A program made the translations under genes and the position numbers. The notes under the pieces were generated by a model that was not told the DNA's origin, did no database searches, and was given only the letters and a program-made list of their open reading frames with translations. Shown one piece after another: positions 9,602 to 20,664 of a DNA stretch of 64,000 nucleotides (position 1 is its first letter; each line of letters opens with the position of its first letter). This stretch comes from an uncultured Gammaproteobacteria bacterium (GTDB taxonomy: Bacteria > Pseudomonadota > Gammaproteobacteria > Eutrophobiales > Eutrophobiaceae): positions 1-64,000 of the forward strand of contig CATOTD010000014.1 of the NCBI GenBank assembly GCA_951812995.1, given 5' to 3'.

Positions 9602-10116
9602 TGCAAGCGTCCATAACGTATGCTACTGACACCCTGCATCCGCAACAAACCTTCGCGCGAGTTGGCATGACACAAGGCAATCGCCAGCGCATCGGCGGCA
9701 TCTGCGGGCGGCGGTTTACTTAAACAAAGGAGTATTTTAATCATGTGCTGTACCTGTTCTTTTGCTGCATGGCCTTTACCCACAGTGGCTTGTTTGACTT
9801 GATTTGCGGTGTATTCATAGACCGGCAGATCCCGAATGGAACAGGCCGCAATCGCAACACCACGCGCCTGTCCTAGTTTAATCGCTGAATCGGCATTGCG
9901 ATTCATGAATATCTTTTCTATTGCGACCTCTGCGGGTTGGTATTGTTGCACGATGGCGGTGATGTCTTCATGGATGATTCTCAATTTATCGGCCAGTGTT
10001 GCCCCGTCAACTTTAATGACACCGTTTGCGATATGGCTGGCATGGTTCCCGGCAGAATCGATGATCCCGAATCCGGTATTGATGGAGCCTGGATCAATGC
10101 CAAGTATGCGTATCAA
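9598..10116 (-). CDS. ruvC: Crossover junction endodeoxyribonuclease RuvC
   Basis: A 172-residue resolvase with the RuvC acidic quartet in the expected places: Asp in GIDPGS (residue 8), Glu in VAIEKIF, and the two Asp of DAADALAIA near the C-terminus. It cuts Holliday junctions symmetrically after RuvAB migration. It overlaps yebC upstream by four bases and ruvA downstream by four bases, so the three form one compact operon. The frame is intact. Confidence 0.97.
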   Translation of the reverse strand: MIRILGIDPGSINTGFGIIDSAGNHASHIANGVIKVDGATLADKLRIIHEDITAIVQQYQPAEVAIEKIFMNRNADSAIKLGQARGVAIAACSIRDLPVYEYTANQVKQATVGKGHAAKEQVQHMIKILLCLSKPPPADAADALAIALCHANSREGLLRMQGVSSIRYGRLQ

Positions 10117-10859
10117 CTTATCTCTGCCAATACGTCATCAGGTATGTCTGCATTGGAATAGATTTGTTGTACATCATCGAGATCTTCCAGCATATCAAGC
10201 AACTTCAACATACTTTCAGCACTGTTCTTATCAAGTTCGCACGCAGTCGAAGCACGCATGGTCAGGCCCGCATTGTCAGGCTCAAACCCTCTGGCAATCA
10301 ATGTTTCCTTAGCATCAACAAAATTATCTGGCGCGGTGATGACATCAACGGAACCATCGGCGTTAGTCATAATATCGTCTGCACCACCTTCCAATGCGGC
10401 ATCGATGAGGGCCTCTTCATCGATGCCCGCTGAGAATGAAATTAATCCTACTTTAGCAAAAAGATAGGCGACAGAACCATCCGTACCGAGATTGCCGCCA
10501 TATTTGGAGAAGGCATGACGTATTGCCGAGACCGTACGATTTTTATTATCCGTCATCGCATCGACCAGCACCGCGGCACCCCCCGGACCATAGCCCTCAT
10601 ACCGAAGCTCATCAACATGCCCCGCCGCATCGTTGCCGGCACCACGCTTGATCGCCCGCTCAATAGTGTCTTTGGGCATACTTTGCGATTTTGCTGCATC
10701 GATAGCGGCCCGTAACCTTGGATTGGCATCCGGATCACCACCACCTAGTCTTGCGGTAACAGTGACTTCGCGAATGAGTTTAGTAAAGAGTTTGCCACGT
10801 TTGGCATCTTGTCTGCCTTTGCGATGTTGAATGTTCGCCCACTTGCTATGGCCTGCCAT
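10113..10859 (-). CDS. yebC: YebC/PmpR family transcriptional regulator
   Basis: A 248-residue protein beginning MAGHSKWANIQHRKGRQDAK, the hallmark N-terminus of the YebC/TACO1 family, and containing YEGYGPGGAAVLVD. Family members are cytoplasmic; they have been described as DNA-binding regulators and as factors that relieve ribosome stalling. It is the first gene of the yebC-ruvC-ruvA cluster, a common gammaproteobacterial order, with a four-base overlap into ruvC. The family size and all conserved blocks are present. Confidence 0.96.
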   Translation of the reverse strand: MAGHSKWANIQHRKGRQDAKRGKLFTKLIREVTVTARLGGGDPDANPRLRAAIDAAKSQSMPKDTIERAIKRGAGNDAAGHVDELRYEGYGPGGAAVLVDAMTDNKNRTVSAIRHAFSKYGGNLGTDGSVAYLFAKVGLISFSAGIDEEALIDAALEGGADDIMTNADGSVDVITAPDNFVDAKETLIARGFEPDNAGLTMRASTACELDKNSAESMLKLLDMLEDLDDVQQIYSNADIPDDVLAEIS

Positions 10860-10981
10860 TGATACAATCCGTAAATTATTGATGAATTAAAATGTGTCTG
10901 CGCATTCTAACATTCATGGCATCTACGCCCAAGCCAGGCGGTGGTATGAGTGCGCATGTATAAGCCTCGTGCTTGATCTGG

Positions 10982-12055
10982 CTAGGCATCGCCAGCGCGC
11001 TTGCTTGCCGGTTTGTCGTGGGTAAAGTCAAGTAGTCGTTGGATGGATCGTCTGGCACGCAACGCGATATCAGGTGCAACGAATATTTCATTGTCGCCCG
11101 TTGTTAAAACCTGGCACACCTTGCGCAGACTGTTCATGGCCATCCACGGACAATGACCACAGCTAATACAAGTGGCACTCTTGTCGGCTGTGGGTGCCGC
11201 TATCAATATTTTATCGGGTGCCGCTTCTTGCAGCTTATGAAAAATACCCTTGTCGGTCGCAACAATAAATTCTTTGGCATTCATTTCTGTAACCGCTTTG
11301 ATAATGCCTGTCGTTGAGCTTACCAAATCTGCCTGGGCAATAATTGTTGCGGGTGTTTCCGGGTGTGCCAGCACCTTGGCTACCGGATGGCGTGCACGTA
11401 AGGCCGCAAGTTCACGGCCTTTAAACTCTTCATGTACGATACAGGTGCCAGGCCAGATCAACATGTCGGCCGCCGTTGCTTTTTGTACATAATCGCCCAG
11501 ATATTTGTCGGGTGCCCAGATAATTTTTTGATCCGTAGCCGTCAAATGTTGAATGACATCAACGGCACTCCCCGAGGTCACCATCCAATCAGCCCGTGCC
11601 TTAACGGCCGCGCTGGTATTGGCATAAACGACGACGACATGATCGGGATGGGCATCACAAAAAGCGGCAAAGTCATCCGCTGGACAACCGATATCCAAAG
11701 AACAGTTCGCATCTAAATCAGGCATCAGGATGCGTTTTTCAGGATTAAGTATCTTGGCAGTCTCCCCCATGAATCTGACACCACAGACGATCAGCGTTTT
11801 GGCATCAGACGCATGACCGAAACGTGCCATATCCAATGAATCAGAGACGTAGCCGCCGGTCGCATCAGCCAGTATCTGTAAATCTGGATCGGTATAATAA
11901 TGTGCAATCAGCACCGCGTTTTGTTGCGCTAGTTGGGCGGTAATTTTTTCAGTTAATGCCGCTCGTTCAGCATCTTCGATCTGTTCGACAGACGTGGCCG
12001 GGATCTGCTCTCTTGGCAGACTATACGAGTGCTTTAGTGAGGCTTCAATGCTCAT
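10982..12055 (-). CDS. nadA: Quinolinate synthase NadA
   Basis: NadA condenses iminoaspartate with dihydroxyacetone phosphate to quinolinate in NAD synthesis and carries a [4Fe-4S] cluster. I choose ATG 12055 ([14 protein letters not shown]); a TTG 12 codons upstream opens the frame but is less plausible. Diagnostic blocks are [24 protein letters not shown], cut here to AHYYTDP and [11 protein letters not shown], then [16 protein letters not shown] and the C-terminal [13 protein letters not shown] cysteine motif. At about 357 residues it matches the family. It sits between aspS and yebC on the same strand. Confidence 0.96.
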   Translation of the reverse strand: MSIEASLKHSYSLPREQIPATSVEQIEDAERAALTEKITAQLAQQNAVLIAHYYTDPDLQILADATGGYVSDSLDMARFGHASDAKTLIVCGVRFMGETAKILNPEKRILMPDLDANCSLDIGCPADDFAAFCDAHPDHVVVVYANTSAAVKARADWMVTSGSAVDVIQHLTATDQKIIWAPDKYLGDYVQKATAADMLIWPGTCIVHEEFKGRELAALRARHPVAKVLAHPETPATIIAQADLVSSTTGIIKAVTEMNAKEFIVATDKGIFHKLQEAAPDKILIAAPTADKSATCISCGHCPWMAMNSLRKVCQVLTTGDNEIFVAPDIALRARRSIQRLLDFTHDKPASKRAGDA

Positions 12056-12121
12056 GCTTAAAACTATGGCGTACTTGATTGCGTTAGACAAGTATAAGAT
12101 GTAGCGATCAAATAGTTCAGA

Positions 12122-13903
12122 TCATTCTGGTTTATTTGATTTTGCGAGTTTAATGCCCAACTCACGTAATTGTTTGGCACCGACCTTTGCCGGTGCCGCG
12201 GTCAGCAGACAACTCGCGCTTTGTGTCTTTGGGAAGGCAATCACATCACGAATTGAATCGCTACCGGTCATCAGCATGACCATGCGGTCCAAACCAAAGG
12301 CGATACCGCCGTGCGGCGGGCAACCATAGCCGAGTGCTTCCAACAGAAAACCAAATTTTTCTTGTGCTTCTTCTGCGCCGATGCCGAGTAATTCCAATAC
12401 GGCAGATTGCATTTTTGCGTTGTGTATGCGCATCGAACCGCCGCCAAGCTCGATCCCGTTTATGACCAGATCATAGGCACGCGATACAGTCTCCCCCGGG
12501 TTTTGTGTGACGGCATTAATGTCGTCTGTGGCTGGTGCGGTAAATGGATGATGTAATGAATCCCAGTTTTTTTCATCTTTGTTGTATGCAAACAGCGGGA
12601 AGTCAGCAACCCACACAGGCGCGAAGTCGTTGTCCTGGATCAAATCAAGATCATGGCCTAATTTATGGCGCAATGCGCCTAATGCATCATTAACCACTTT
12701 GCGCTTGTCTGCGCCAAAGAAGATCAAGTCGCCACTTTTCGCGTTTGTGCGCTCGACAATGCTCGCGGTTACTGCATCGGGCAAGAATTTCAAGATCGGC
12801 GATTGCAACCCGTCGATGCCAGCGGCCGGATCATTGACCTTGATATAGGCTAGGCCGCGGGCACCAAATTGAGCGACGTAGTGTGTGTAATCATCGATCT
12901 GCTTGCGCGACAATGCACCGCCGCGAGGGACATGCAACATGGCCACCCGTCCCGCTTCCATATTGGCAGGGTCCGAGAAGACCTTAAATTCGACAGACTG
13001 CATCAAGTCGCCGACATCAATCAATGCAAGCGGGTTTCTAAGATCGGGTTTATCGCTGCCAAAGCGATCCATTGCGGCGGCATAGGTCAATCTTGGGAAG
13101 GGCGAAGGCAGTGCTATATTCAATATGGTTTTAAATAATGCGCGTATCATCTCTTCCATCAAGCCCATAATTTTAGTCTCATCCATGAACGCGGTCTCAA
13201 TATCGAGTTGCGTGAACTCGGATTGTCGATCAGAACGCAAGTCTTCATCACGAAAACAACGCACGATTTGATAATAACGATCCATGCCGGACATCATTAA
13301 TAATTGTTTAAATAGTTGCGGTGATTGTGGCAAGGCAAAAAAATTGCCCGGGTGGGTACGACTAGGCACCAGGTAATCACGCGCACCTTCTGGGGTCGCT
13401 TTCGTCAGTAGCGGTGTTTCGATGTCGAGAAACCCTTCAGCGTCGAGAAAAGTCCGCAGTGTTTTTATGATCCTGGATCGTACACGCAGTTTGTGCTGCA
13501 TGACCGGGCGGCGTAAATCGATATAGCGGTAACGCAGTTTGACATCATCATGGACGTTTTCGTCATCCAATTGAAACGGCGGTGTTTTTGCCTTATTCAG
13601 TATTTCAATGGTGTGTCCCAGTATCTCAATATCGCCCGTAGACATGGCGGGATTAAGCGTACCTTCCGGGCGGCTACGAACCTTGCCAGTAATGCAGATG
13701 ACAAATTCATTACGCACCGAATCGGCTATCGCAAAGGACTCGGCACGGTCTGGATCAAACACGATCTGGGCAATACCTTCGTGGTCGCGCAAGTCGATAA
13801 AAATAACGCCGCCGTGGTCGCGCCGCCGATGTACCCAGCCACAAAGTTGTACTTTCTGACCGATATGATTGGCATTTAATTGTCCGCAATAGTCGCTACG
13901 CAT
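12122..13903 (-). CDS. aspS: Aspartyl-tRNA synthetase
   Basis: A class II synthetase with an N-terminal OB anticodon-binding domain ([20 protein letters not shown]), motif 2 ([18 protein letters not shown]), the bacterial GAD insert and motif 3 ([15 protein letters not shown]). I start at ATG 13903 ([16 protein letters not shown]) because GGGAGA precedes it at proper spacing and it matches the E. coli start; an in-frame start nine codons upstream is unlikely. About 593 residues, typical for the bacterial enzyme. It is the most upstream gene of the aspS, nadA, yebC, ruvC, ruvA run. Confidence 0.97.
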   Translation of the reverse strand: MRSDYCGQLNANHIGQKVQLCGWVHRRRDHGGVIFIDLRDHEGIAQIVFDPDRAESFAIADSVRNEFVICITGKVRSRPEGTLNPAMSTGDIEILGHTIEILNKAKTPPFQLDDENVHDDVKLRYRYIDLRRPVMQHKLRVRSRIIKTLRTFLDAEGFLDIETPLLTKATPEGARDYLVPSRTHPGNFFALPQSPQLFKQLLMMSGMDRYYQIVRCFRDEDLRSDRQSEFTQLDIETAFMDETKIMGLMEEMIRALFKTILNIALPSPFPRLTYAAAMDRFGSDKPDLRNPLALIDVGDLMQSVEFKVFSDPANMEAGRVAMLHVPRGGALSRKQIDDYTHYVAQFGARGLAYIKVNDPAAGIDGLQSPILKFLPDAVTASIVERTNAKSGDLIFFGADKRKVVNDALGALRHKLGHDLDLIQDNDFAPVWVADFPLFAYNKDEKNWDSLHHPFTAPATDDINAVTQNPGETVSRAYDLVINGIELGGGSMRIHNAKMQSAVLELLGIGAEEAQEKFGFLLEALGYGCPPHGGIAFGLDRMVMLMTGSDSIRDVIAFPKTQSASCLLTAAPAKVGAKQLRELGIKLAKSNKPE

Positions 13904-14101
13904 GTGTTTCTCCCATTTCAGGTTAAACAAAGAGCGAAATCTTACGAGCCAGCCGATGTTTACGCAACTTTATTACACGTGCTAAATTGGAACTTCGGGA
14001 TGATGTTAGCCGATAATGGCTATCGTGGATTATGAAAGGCATATAAGGCCCTTCATTTTATTTTTTTTAGTAGTTTTAAATATTGCGCACGGGACATACC
14101 A

Positions 14102-15473
14102 GCTATTATCAAAAATAGTGTCTGACAAGTTAATCATGCGGCTACCTTGTCGTCCTCGTTCACCTCGATTCCATCTTTAAGCTTCACGCCTTCAATCACC
14201 TTCGCCAGGTGCCTGAAGCCTCTCAATTTGCGCCAGGAATCTTCTGCGCATAATTCCATCTTGCAGATTATCGTCAGCATCGTTATTCGTGTGACACAAC
14301 CTTTGGCCTGGCGTGTTCTATGCCGGATTGTCGCAAAGCTCGACGGGGTGACATTCGTTGTCCTGATGTGGCTCCAGTGCTCTGCTGGAAAGTCATAAAA
14401 TGCCAGCAACGCATCACGGTCTTTCGATAAGCATGCCACTGCCTTGGGACACTTTGCGCCGAAACGTTCCTCAAAGTCATCGAACACCTGCTCTGCGTCA
14501 ACGCGGCCCTCTGCCATCCAGACCCTGCTTTGCTTTCTCCTGAACAGACTTGGGCAGATAGTTCAGCACATTGCCGGTCTTGTGCATCCAGCAACGTTGC
14601 ACATCAGTCTCTGGATACACTGCCTCAAGGGCTGCCCAGAAACCCAAAGCACCATCGCCAATGGCCAGCTTTGGGGCTACCCCAAGCCTCTTTGTTGCAA
14701 CGACAACAACACTGCTCGCCAGCGCTGTTTCGATTCCCTGACACCCTCTTCAATCGACATAAAATGCTTCTGACCGCGACTGTTCACGCCGATGATGACC
14801 AGGCAACACAATCAACCATCGTCACCTCGAAGACCACTGTAGATGCCATCAGTCCAGATATAGACCCATTCATCAGACACGGAACGTGTACACCATTGCT
14901 TGTATGTAGCTTCCCATTGCCGTTTCAAACGACCCACGACATTGGCCGACAGCCCTTTAGCCTCCAATCCGACAATCGCTTCCAGTGCACTTTGCATCTG
15001 ACCACTCGAAACACCTTTCAAATAAAGCCAGGGAATCGCCGCATCCAGGGTCGCTGTGCGCAGGATGTAGGGCGGTACAAGCAAAGATTGAAAGCTCTCT
15101 GGCGTACCTTCACGGCGACAAATCTTCGGCACCTCAACGCTGACCTTGCCAACCCCTGTAATCACCTCTCGTTCGGGATGATGGCCACTGCGGACAACGC
15201 GCTGTCGTCCGTCAGCCGTTTTTTGATCATCATACTGCCTCATCAACGCATCTGGCTCTGCCTGGACAGCTTCGGTGATTAACTGCTTCGCACCAGATCT
15301 GAGTCACTCTGTCAGTGGATCAATGCCCTCTGGTGCACCCAGATCAATCACAGTATTGTTTGTCATGTGTGGCGTACTCCTCTTGTTACTTTCGATTTCT
15401 AAACAAAACCGATTCCAGCAAGGCACGCCGCATACTTCAAATTTCTTCAGACACCAGATTCGGTTATAACGCT
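14102..15473 (-). mobile_element. IS256-family element (type 2), copy B
   Basis: A near full-length element, with an outer repeat AGCTATTATC at 14102 and GGTTATAAC near 15473. The transposase starts at 15366 (MTNNTVIDLGAPEG) but has an early TGA after DPLTE; copy C carries the same TGA. Downstream pieces read 15246-14812 (VYIWTDGIYSGLRGDDG) and 14517-14134, ending in KDGIEVNEDDKVAA. This copy keeps its true C-terminus (HIRTTNVTPSSFATIRHRT), useful as a reference for the chimeric copy C. No target duplication is evident. Confidence 0.85.
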
Positions 15474-15507
15474 AATCTTCAAATGAGATATTTAGCGCAA
15501 AGGTCTC

Positions 15508-15533
15508 GTCTCGTGGTAAGTGCCCGGTATTGA
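15508..15533 (+). repeat. 26-bp direct repeat, copy 1, upstream of the lipoprotein gene
   Basis: Bases 15508-15533 (core TCGTGGTAAGTGCCCGG) match bases 17318-17343 with a single G/A difference. This copy lies about 86 bp before the start of the Slam-dependent lipoprotein gene. A shared element ahead of both partner genes suggests a common promoter or operator, though a duplicated remnant is possible. Confidence 0.6.
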
Positions 15534-15618
15534 TTGAGCAATATGAAAAATATTTGTAAATCTAAAGCCGTATGTGTATATTTATTTTTCCCCAAATTTA
15601 CTTGGGAGGCATATACAC

Positions 15619-17213
15619 ATGAAAAACAAAGATATTAAAGACATTTTATTTGCCGTTGCTCTGTTTTCCGCTCTGACCGTCACCCTGTCCGGATGCGGGG
15701 GTGTGGTTAAACCCACGAGCACGGCCGCCGCCCCTGTAGATACCGACGGCGATGGTGTCGGTGACAATGCCGATGCCTTTCCGAACGATGCCACCGAAAC
15801 TACTGATTCCGACAGTGATAGTGTCGGTAACAATGCCGATGCCTTCCCGAACGATGCCACCGAAACCGCTGATGCCGATAACGATGGTGTCGGTAACAAT
15901 GCCGATGCCTTCCCGAACGATGTCACCGAAACCGCTGATGCCGATAACGATGGTGTCGGTGACAATGCCGATGCGTTCCCGAACGATGCCACCGAAACCG
16001 CTGATACCGATGGCGACAATGCCGATGACTTCCCCAGTGACAGCGCAAGAAGCGTCGCTACGCTACAACTTCCGGGTCAAGATTCATTGACTGGACGTGA
16101 CACCGTGACTGCCACAGAGTCAAAGATTGAAACGGTAGCCGCGAAAGCACCTAAGGAAGGTAGCGTCACGCAGTCCTCGGCAGGTAAAGTGAGCGTGTCG
16201 GTCGTCCATGATGCCGCGGGTTCTGAGTTCACGGTCACTAACGATGATGGATGGTCGGTTGCGGATACGGATAAGGAGGGTCGCTTGAATGATGCGCCGA
16301 CAGGCTGGGAAGGGTTGCCCTGAAGAAAGATATTTCCGGAGGCACGGTGTATGTTAATGCCTATTCAGATATCGATGCGCCTACCGATTCTGTATCTACG
16401 CCCTGCGGGGTTGGCGGCACCATATCAGCGGGCGAATCCTGTCGCTATACGGGTAGTGACACCGACTTCACTCTTACAGTCAGTAGTGACGGTCAGTCTG
16501 TAATGTCCGGCCCCGGTGCCAGAATCGGACGTTTTTCCTTTGGGGGTTCGACCTACACAGGGAGTATTAATTTTAACGGTTACACCTTATCCAAAAGCCC
16601 ATCCGGTTATACAGTGATCGCAATCCCATCAGGAGTAACGCCTGTCGGTTCAGCAGATGCCGTCTCCGTCCTCGACACCGACTATCTCTCCCTCGGTTAC
16701 TGGCTCGTTGTCCCCGACGACACCGCCAGTGCTGCGGACTATGAAGTCGGTGTCTTTGCCGATGGTGCCAACCCGTTCGACAAAGATAACCTGATGGGCC
16801 TAACCGGCACTGCCAACTACAGCGGCGATGCGCTCGGCCTGCACACCAGCAAGAGCGCGGCAGATGCCATACCGGATATCAACCATTTCACCGCCGATGT
16901 GTCGTTGACTGCGGACTTTGGTGACGGCAGTGCGCTTGGTAGCGTCAGCGGCACCGTCTCTGACTTTGAAGTCGGGGGTGCGCCAAAGGCCATGACGCTT
17001 AACTTGGGTGCATCACCGATCACCAATGCCGCCGGCGGCGGGTTCTTCAATGGCGATACCAGCACCACCGGTTTCACCGGCAAGTGGGGCGGTCAGTTTT
17101 TCGGCAATGGTGGCTCCCCCACCGACCATCCGGGCTCTGCCGCTGGTACCTTCGGTGCCACCAAGAACGACGGACTTGAGAGCTTCATCGGTGCCTTCGG
17201 GGCGAAAAAATAG
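15619..17213 (+). pseudogene. Slam-dependent (type XI secretion) surface lipoprotein, frameshifted
   Basis: Starts at ATG 15619 after a GGGAGG ribosome site. The N-terminus is a lipoprotein signal ending in the lipobox LSGC. Four to five calcium-binding thrombospondin type 3-like repeats follow (DTDGDGVGDNADAFPNDATE pattern). A second part with TbpB-type beta-barrel character contains GKWGGQFFGNG and PGSAAGTFGA and ends FIGAFGAKK, typical of Slam clients. The frame breaks at about 16315: the first ORF ends WEGLP-stop while coding continues as ALKKDISGGTVYVNAY. One missing G in a G-run would explain this. The next gene is the Slam translocator. Confidence 0.8.
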
Positions 17214-17317
17214 TAATCACCCCTGTTCGGCATGAATACACAAGGGTACGGAAGTCATTCCTGTCCGGGATGGCTTCCGCTGACCCACGGACAGCACCAC
17301 TACAATCGACGACCCAT

Positions 17318-17343
17318 GTCTCGTGGTAAATGCCCGGTATTGA
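17318..17343 (+). repeat. 26-bp direct repeat, copy 2, upstream of the Slam gene
   Basis: Second copy of the repeat at 15508-15533 (core TCGTGGTAAATGCCCGG). It sits about 74 bp before the most likely start of the Slam gene and about 105 bp after the lipoprotein stop codon. Confidence 0.6.
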
Positions 17344-17416
17344 GCCGCCTGTCTGGCTACATGGCCTGATTATCATGCTGTACCGCCCACGTCTGAAGGG
17401 CAGTGATGCCCGCGAA

Positions 17417-18846
17417 ATGTCTTTGCGTGAAAATACAGCATTATCTGCACCTTGGGCACTCTTCAGATGTGTTGTTGCCCTGGTGTTGCTCACTCTTTGT
17501 TTCGCTGGTGCCAGCGCCGATGAGCGGGCCACGCAACCGGCAGGCATTACAGACGGCGCAACCCATCTGTCACAAGACCCGCAAGTCAACCAGGCATGCG
17601 CAATGATCGAAAAAAGGTGCTTTACCGCAGCACTTGAAGTATTGCGCCCGCTCGTGTCCGGGCATCCAGATACGGTCGATGCGCATTTTCTGCTTGCGTT
17701 GGCGGCCATCGGAGTGGCCGAACAAAGCACCGATACGCCTCGTCGTAACGCCCTGCTTGATGAGGCCATCGCAGCACTACGCACTATCCTGATCGACTCT
17801 CCCGGCCTGGTGCGGGTGCGCCTGGAACTGGCGCGAGCCTTCTTTTTGAAAGGCGATGATCAATTATCTCGACAACACTTCGAGCGGGTACTGGCGGGTA
17901 AGCCGCCTGCGGCGATTGCCGCCAACATCCAGCGTTTTTTGCAAACCCTGCATGCCCACAAACACTGGAGTGGTTATTTCGGCTTTGCCCTGGCACCAGA
18001 CAGCAATATCAGTGGCACCTCGGACGACGAGTATAGTTATATTAACGGCCTACGATTTCGCCGTGATGCCGATGCCCTGGCCAAATCGGGTGTCGGTGTC
18101 ATATTCTGGGGCGGTGGCGAATATAAACAGCCGTGGAATGAGCGCTGTCACCTGGTAACCGGCCTTGGATGCGTATCGCAAGGAATATGCGAGCAGGCGC
18201 TTTGACCAAAGCTTATTGTCTGTGCATATCGGGCCGCGTTTGATGCCAGACAAACACACCGAACTGACATGGCTGGGCGTTGTCAGGCAGCACTGGATTG
18301 GTAGTCATCCGTACACACGCGACCATGGCCTGCGCCTTAGTGCCAACCGACGCTTCAGTCCGCGCTTGCGTCTGGGCGCACAGGCCGCCTGGTACGAGCA
18401 GACCCACCTCCGTCGCAAGAATGATTTGCTGGATGGAACGCTGAAAGATATCTCCCTAGATGCCACCTTGAACCTGACACCCACAATGCAGGGTACTCTG
18501 GTCACCGGGCTTTCCTACGGATGCCCGCGATCAGTGCAGTGGCGCAATAACGACCGGTGGGTGCGGCTGGGAGTCAATGCAGCTCTGCCCAGAGGCTTCA
18601 ACTCTCGGTGGTAGCTTTGAGTGGCGCACAGTCGCCTACCAGGGTGACTGGGCACCGTTTACACCCGCCGACGTTTCGCGCAAGGATCGCCTGCGCGCCC
18701 TGCGGCTGTCTGTTTTTAACCGCCGTTTCACCTTGTATGGTTTCAGCCCGCAGATGTTGCTGGTCAGCGAAAAAAACACCTCCAATGCGCAGTTATATGG
18801 CTATCAGCGCAACCGTGCCGAGTTACGCTTCGTGCGCCAGTTTTAG
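17417..18846 (+). pseudogene. Slam outer-membrane protein (DUF560, type XI secretion), frameshifted
   Basis: Slam proteins move lipoproteins to the outer face of the outer membrane. I place the start at ATG 17417, before a signal peptide (VVALVLLTLCFAGASA). A TPR-type periplasmic domain follows, with the family block ELARAFFLKGDDQLSRQHFE and SGYFGFALAPDSNISG at the barrel start. The frame shifts near 18165, where coding resumes as DAYRKEYASRRFDQSLLSVH. It shifts again near 18600 (to LGGSFEWRTVAYQGDW) and ends RAELRFVRQF, the expected Slam C-terminus. With two frame breaks it is probably dead. A type 2 IS256 element starts at the base after its stop codon. Confidence 0.85.
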
Positions 18847-20095
18847 GAGTTATAACCGAATCTGATGTCTGAAGAGGTTGAAGTATGCGGCGTGCCTTGC
18901 TGGAATCGGTTTTGTCTAGAAATCGAAAGTAGCAAGAGGAGCACGCCACACATGACAAACAATACTGTGATTGATCTGGGTGCACCAGAGGGCATTGATC
19001 CACTGACAGAGTGACTCAGATCTGGTGCGAAGCAGTTAATCACCGAAGCTGTCCAGGTAGAGCCAGATGAGTTGATGAGGCAGTATGATGATCAAAAAAC
19101 GGCTGACGGATGCCAGCACGTTGTCCGCAGTGGCCATCATCCAGAACGAGAGATCATCATCGGGGTTGGCAAGGTCAGCTGTCGAGGTGCCGAAGATTTG
19201 TCGCCGTGAAGGTACGCCAGAGAGCTTTCAATCTCTGCTTGTACCGCCCTACATCCGGCGCACAGCGACCCTGGATGCGGCGATTCCCTGGCTTTATTTG
19301 AAAGGTGTTTCGAGTGGTCAGATGCAAAGTGCACTGGAAGCGATTGTCGGACTGGAGGCTAAAGGGCTGTCGGCCAATGTCGTGGGTCGTTTGAAACGGC
19401 AATGGGAAGCTACATACAAGCAATGGTGTACACGTTCCGTGTCTGATGAATGGGTCTATATCTGGACTGATGGCATCTACAGTGGTCTTCGAGATGACGA
19501 TGGTCGATTGTGTTGCCTGGTCATCATCGGTGTGAACAGTCGCGGTCAGAAGCATTTTATGTCGATTGAATAGGGTGTCAGGGAATCGAAACAAAGCTGG
19601 CCATTGGCGATGGTGCTTTGGGTTTCTGGGCAGCCCTTGAGGCAGTGTATCCAGAGACTGATGTGCAACGTTGCTGGATGCACAAGACCGGCAATGTGCT
19701 GAACTATCTGCCCAAGTCTGTTCAGGAGAAAGCAAAGCAGGGTCTGGATGGCAGAGGGCCGCGTTGACGCAGAGCAGGTGTTCGATGACTTTGAGGAACG
19801 TTTCGGCGCAAAGTATCCCAAGGCAGTGGCATGCTTATCGAAAGACCGTGATGCGTTGCTGGCATTTTATGACTTTCCAGCAGAGCACTGGATTCGCATT
19901 CGGACTAACAATCCTTTGGAACGGATCATTCGAGAAATCAGGCGGCGAACACGAGTAGTGGGTACATTCCCGGATGGCAACTCGGCGTTGATGCTTTGTG
20001 CGGCAAGGCTTAGACACATCGCGGGAACCAAGTGGGGGAACGCGGAAATATCTGAACATGGATTTGTTCAGAGAGATGGATAAAGAAAAGAACTT
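18847..20095 (+). mobile_element. Chimeric IS256 element (type 2 front, type 1 back), copy C
   Basis: The left repeat GAGTTATAACCGAATC starts at 18847. The front half is a type 2 transposase with the early TGA shared with copy B, a frame change, an internal deletion around 19590 and a TAG after MSIE. At the conserved FPAEHW block (near 19875-19890) it switches to type 1 sequence (IRIRTNNPLERIIREIRRRT) and ends with the type 1 terminus GGAAATATCTGAACATGG. The crossover maps to the shared stretch CCAGCAGAGCACTGGA. This is a recombinant between two distinct IS256 lineages. Confidence 0.82.
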
Positions 20096-20664
20096 GGAGA
20101 CCTCGAACAACGCTGATTCTGGATGGGTTTTGACGCGAGCACCAGTCGTTGTCACCCGCATAGCGGGTGTTGAAGGTCAAGATCGGTAGTATTTGAGGCT
20201 GTGTTGCGCTGTTTGGGTTTGCCAAGGCGGGTATTTCCGGAATTTGGGCGGAGTCAGGCTGTGGCCTGTCGTCGCTCGTGGAAAATGAGACGGCGGAAGT
20301 TTGTAGCTCAGGTTGGCCATGGTCATGCGGGCCTTCGCACGGGTTTGGCCGATTGAGCGGATGGTCAGAGCCATGGGCCCTTTCTCGTAGCCGAACACAG
20401 GCGCGGATGGCGGAGCGTGTCGCGTTGCCCCGGCGAATATGCCTGGCCATGGGTTTGCCGCGTGGCTTCTTGCGATGGATATGTGAGCGGTACCCTTGCG
20501 CCTTCAGCCAAGCCTCATTCCTGGCCGAGCGGTACCTGGTATCAGCCCAAACCGCCTTCGAGCTGTTTGTCTCGTCCAGAACCGAGGAGCGTTCATGCCC
20601 GTCGTAGCGAGCCGCATTCGTGCCAGTCTCACCCCGGATGAAGCGCCATTTGCGGTCAATGGAC
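20096..20664 (-). mobile_element. IS5-family element (type 1), copy 2, truncated
   Basis: Carries the GGAGACCTCGAACAAC end and the C-terminal part of the type 1 IS5 transposase, with the same C-terminal frame lesion as the other copies. It is cut at 20664, where a type 2 IS256 element begins, so the N-terminal half and the other terminal repeat are missing. It follows a type 1 IS256 right end, just as copy 1 does, but about 17 bases further away. Confidence 0.85.

Noticed and set aside
14032..14075. Plus-strand terminator-like hairpin with T-run upstream of aspS
   Set aside because: The stem has a mismatch and no plus-strand gene ends there.
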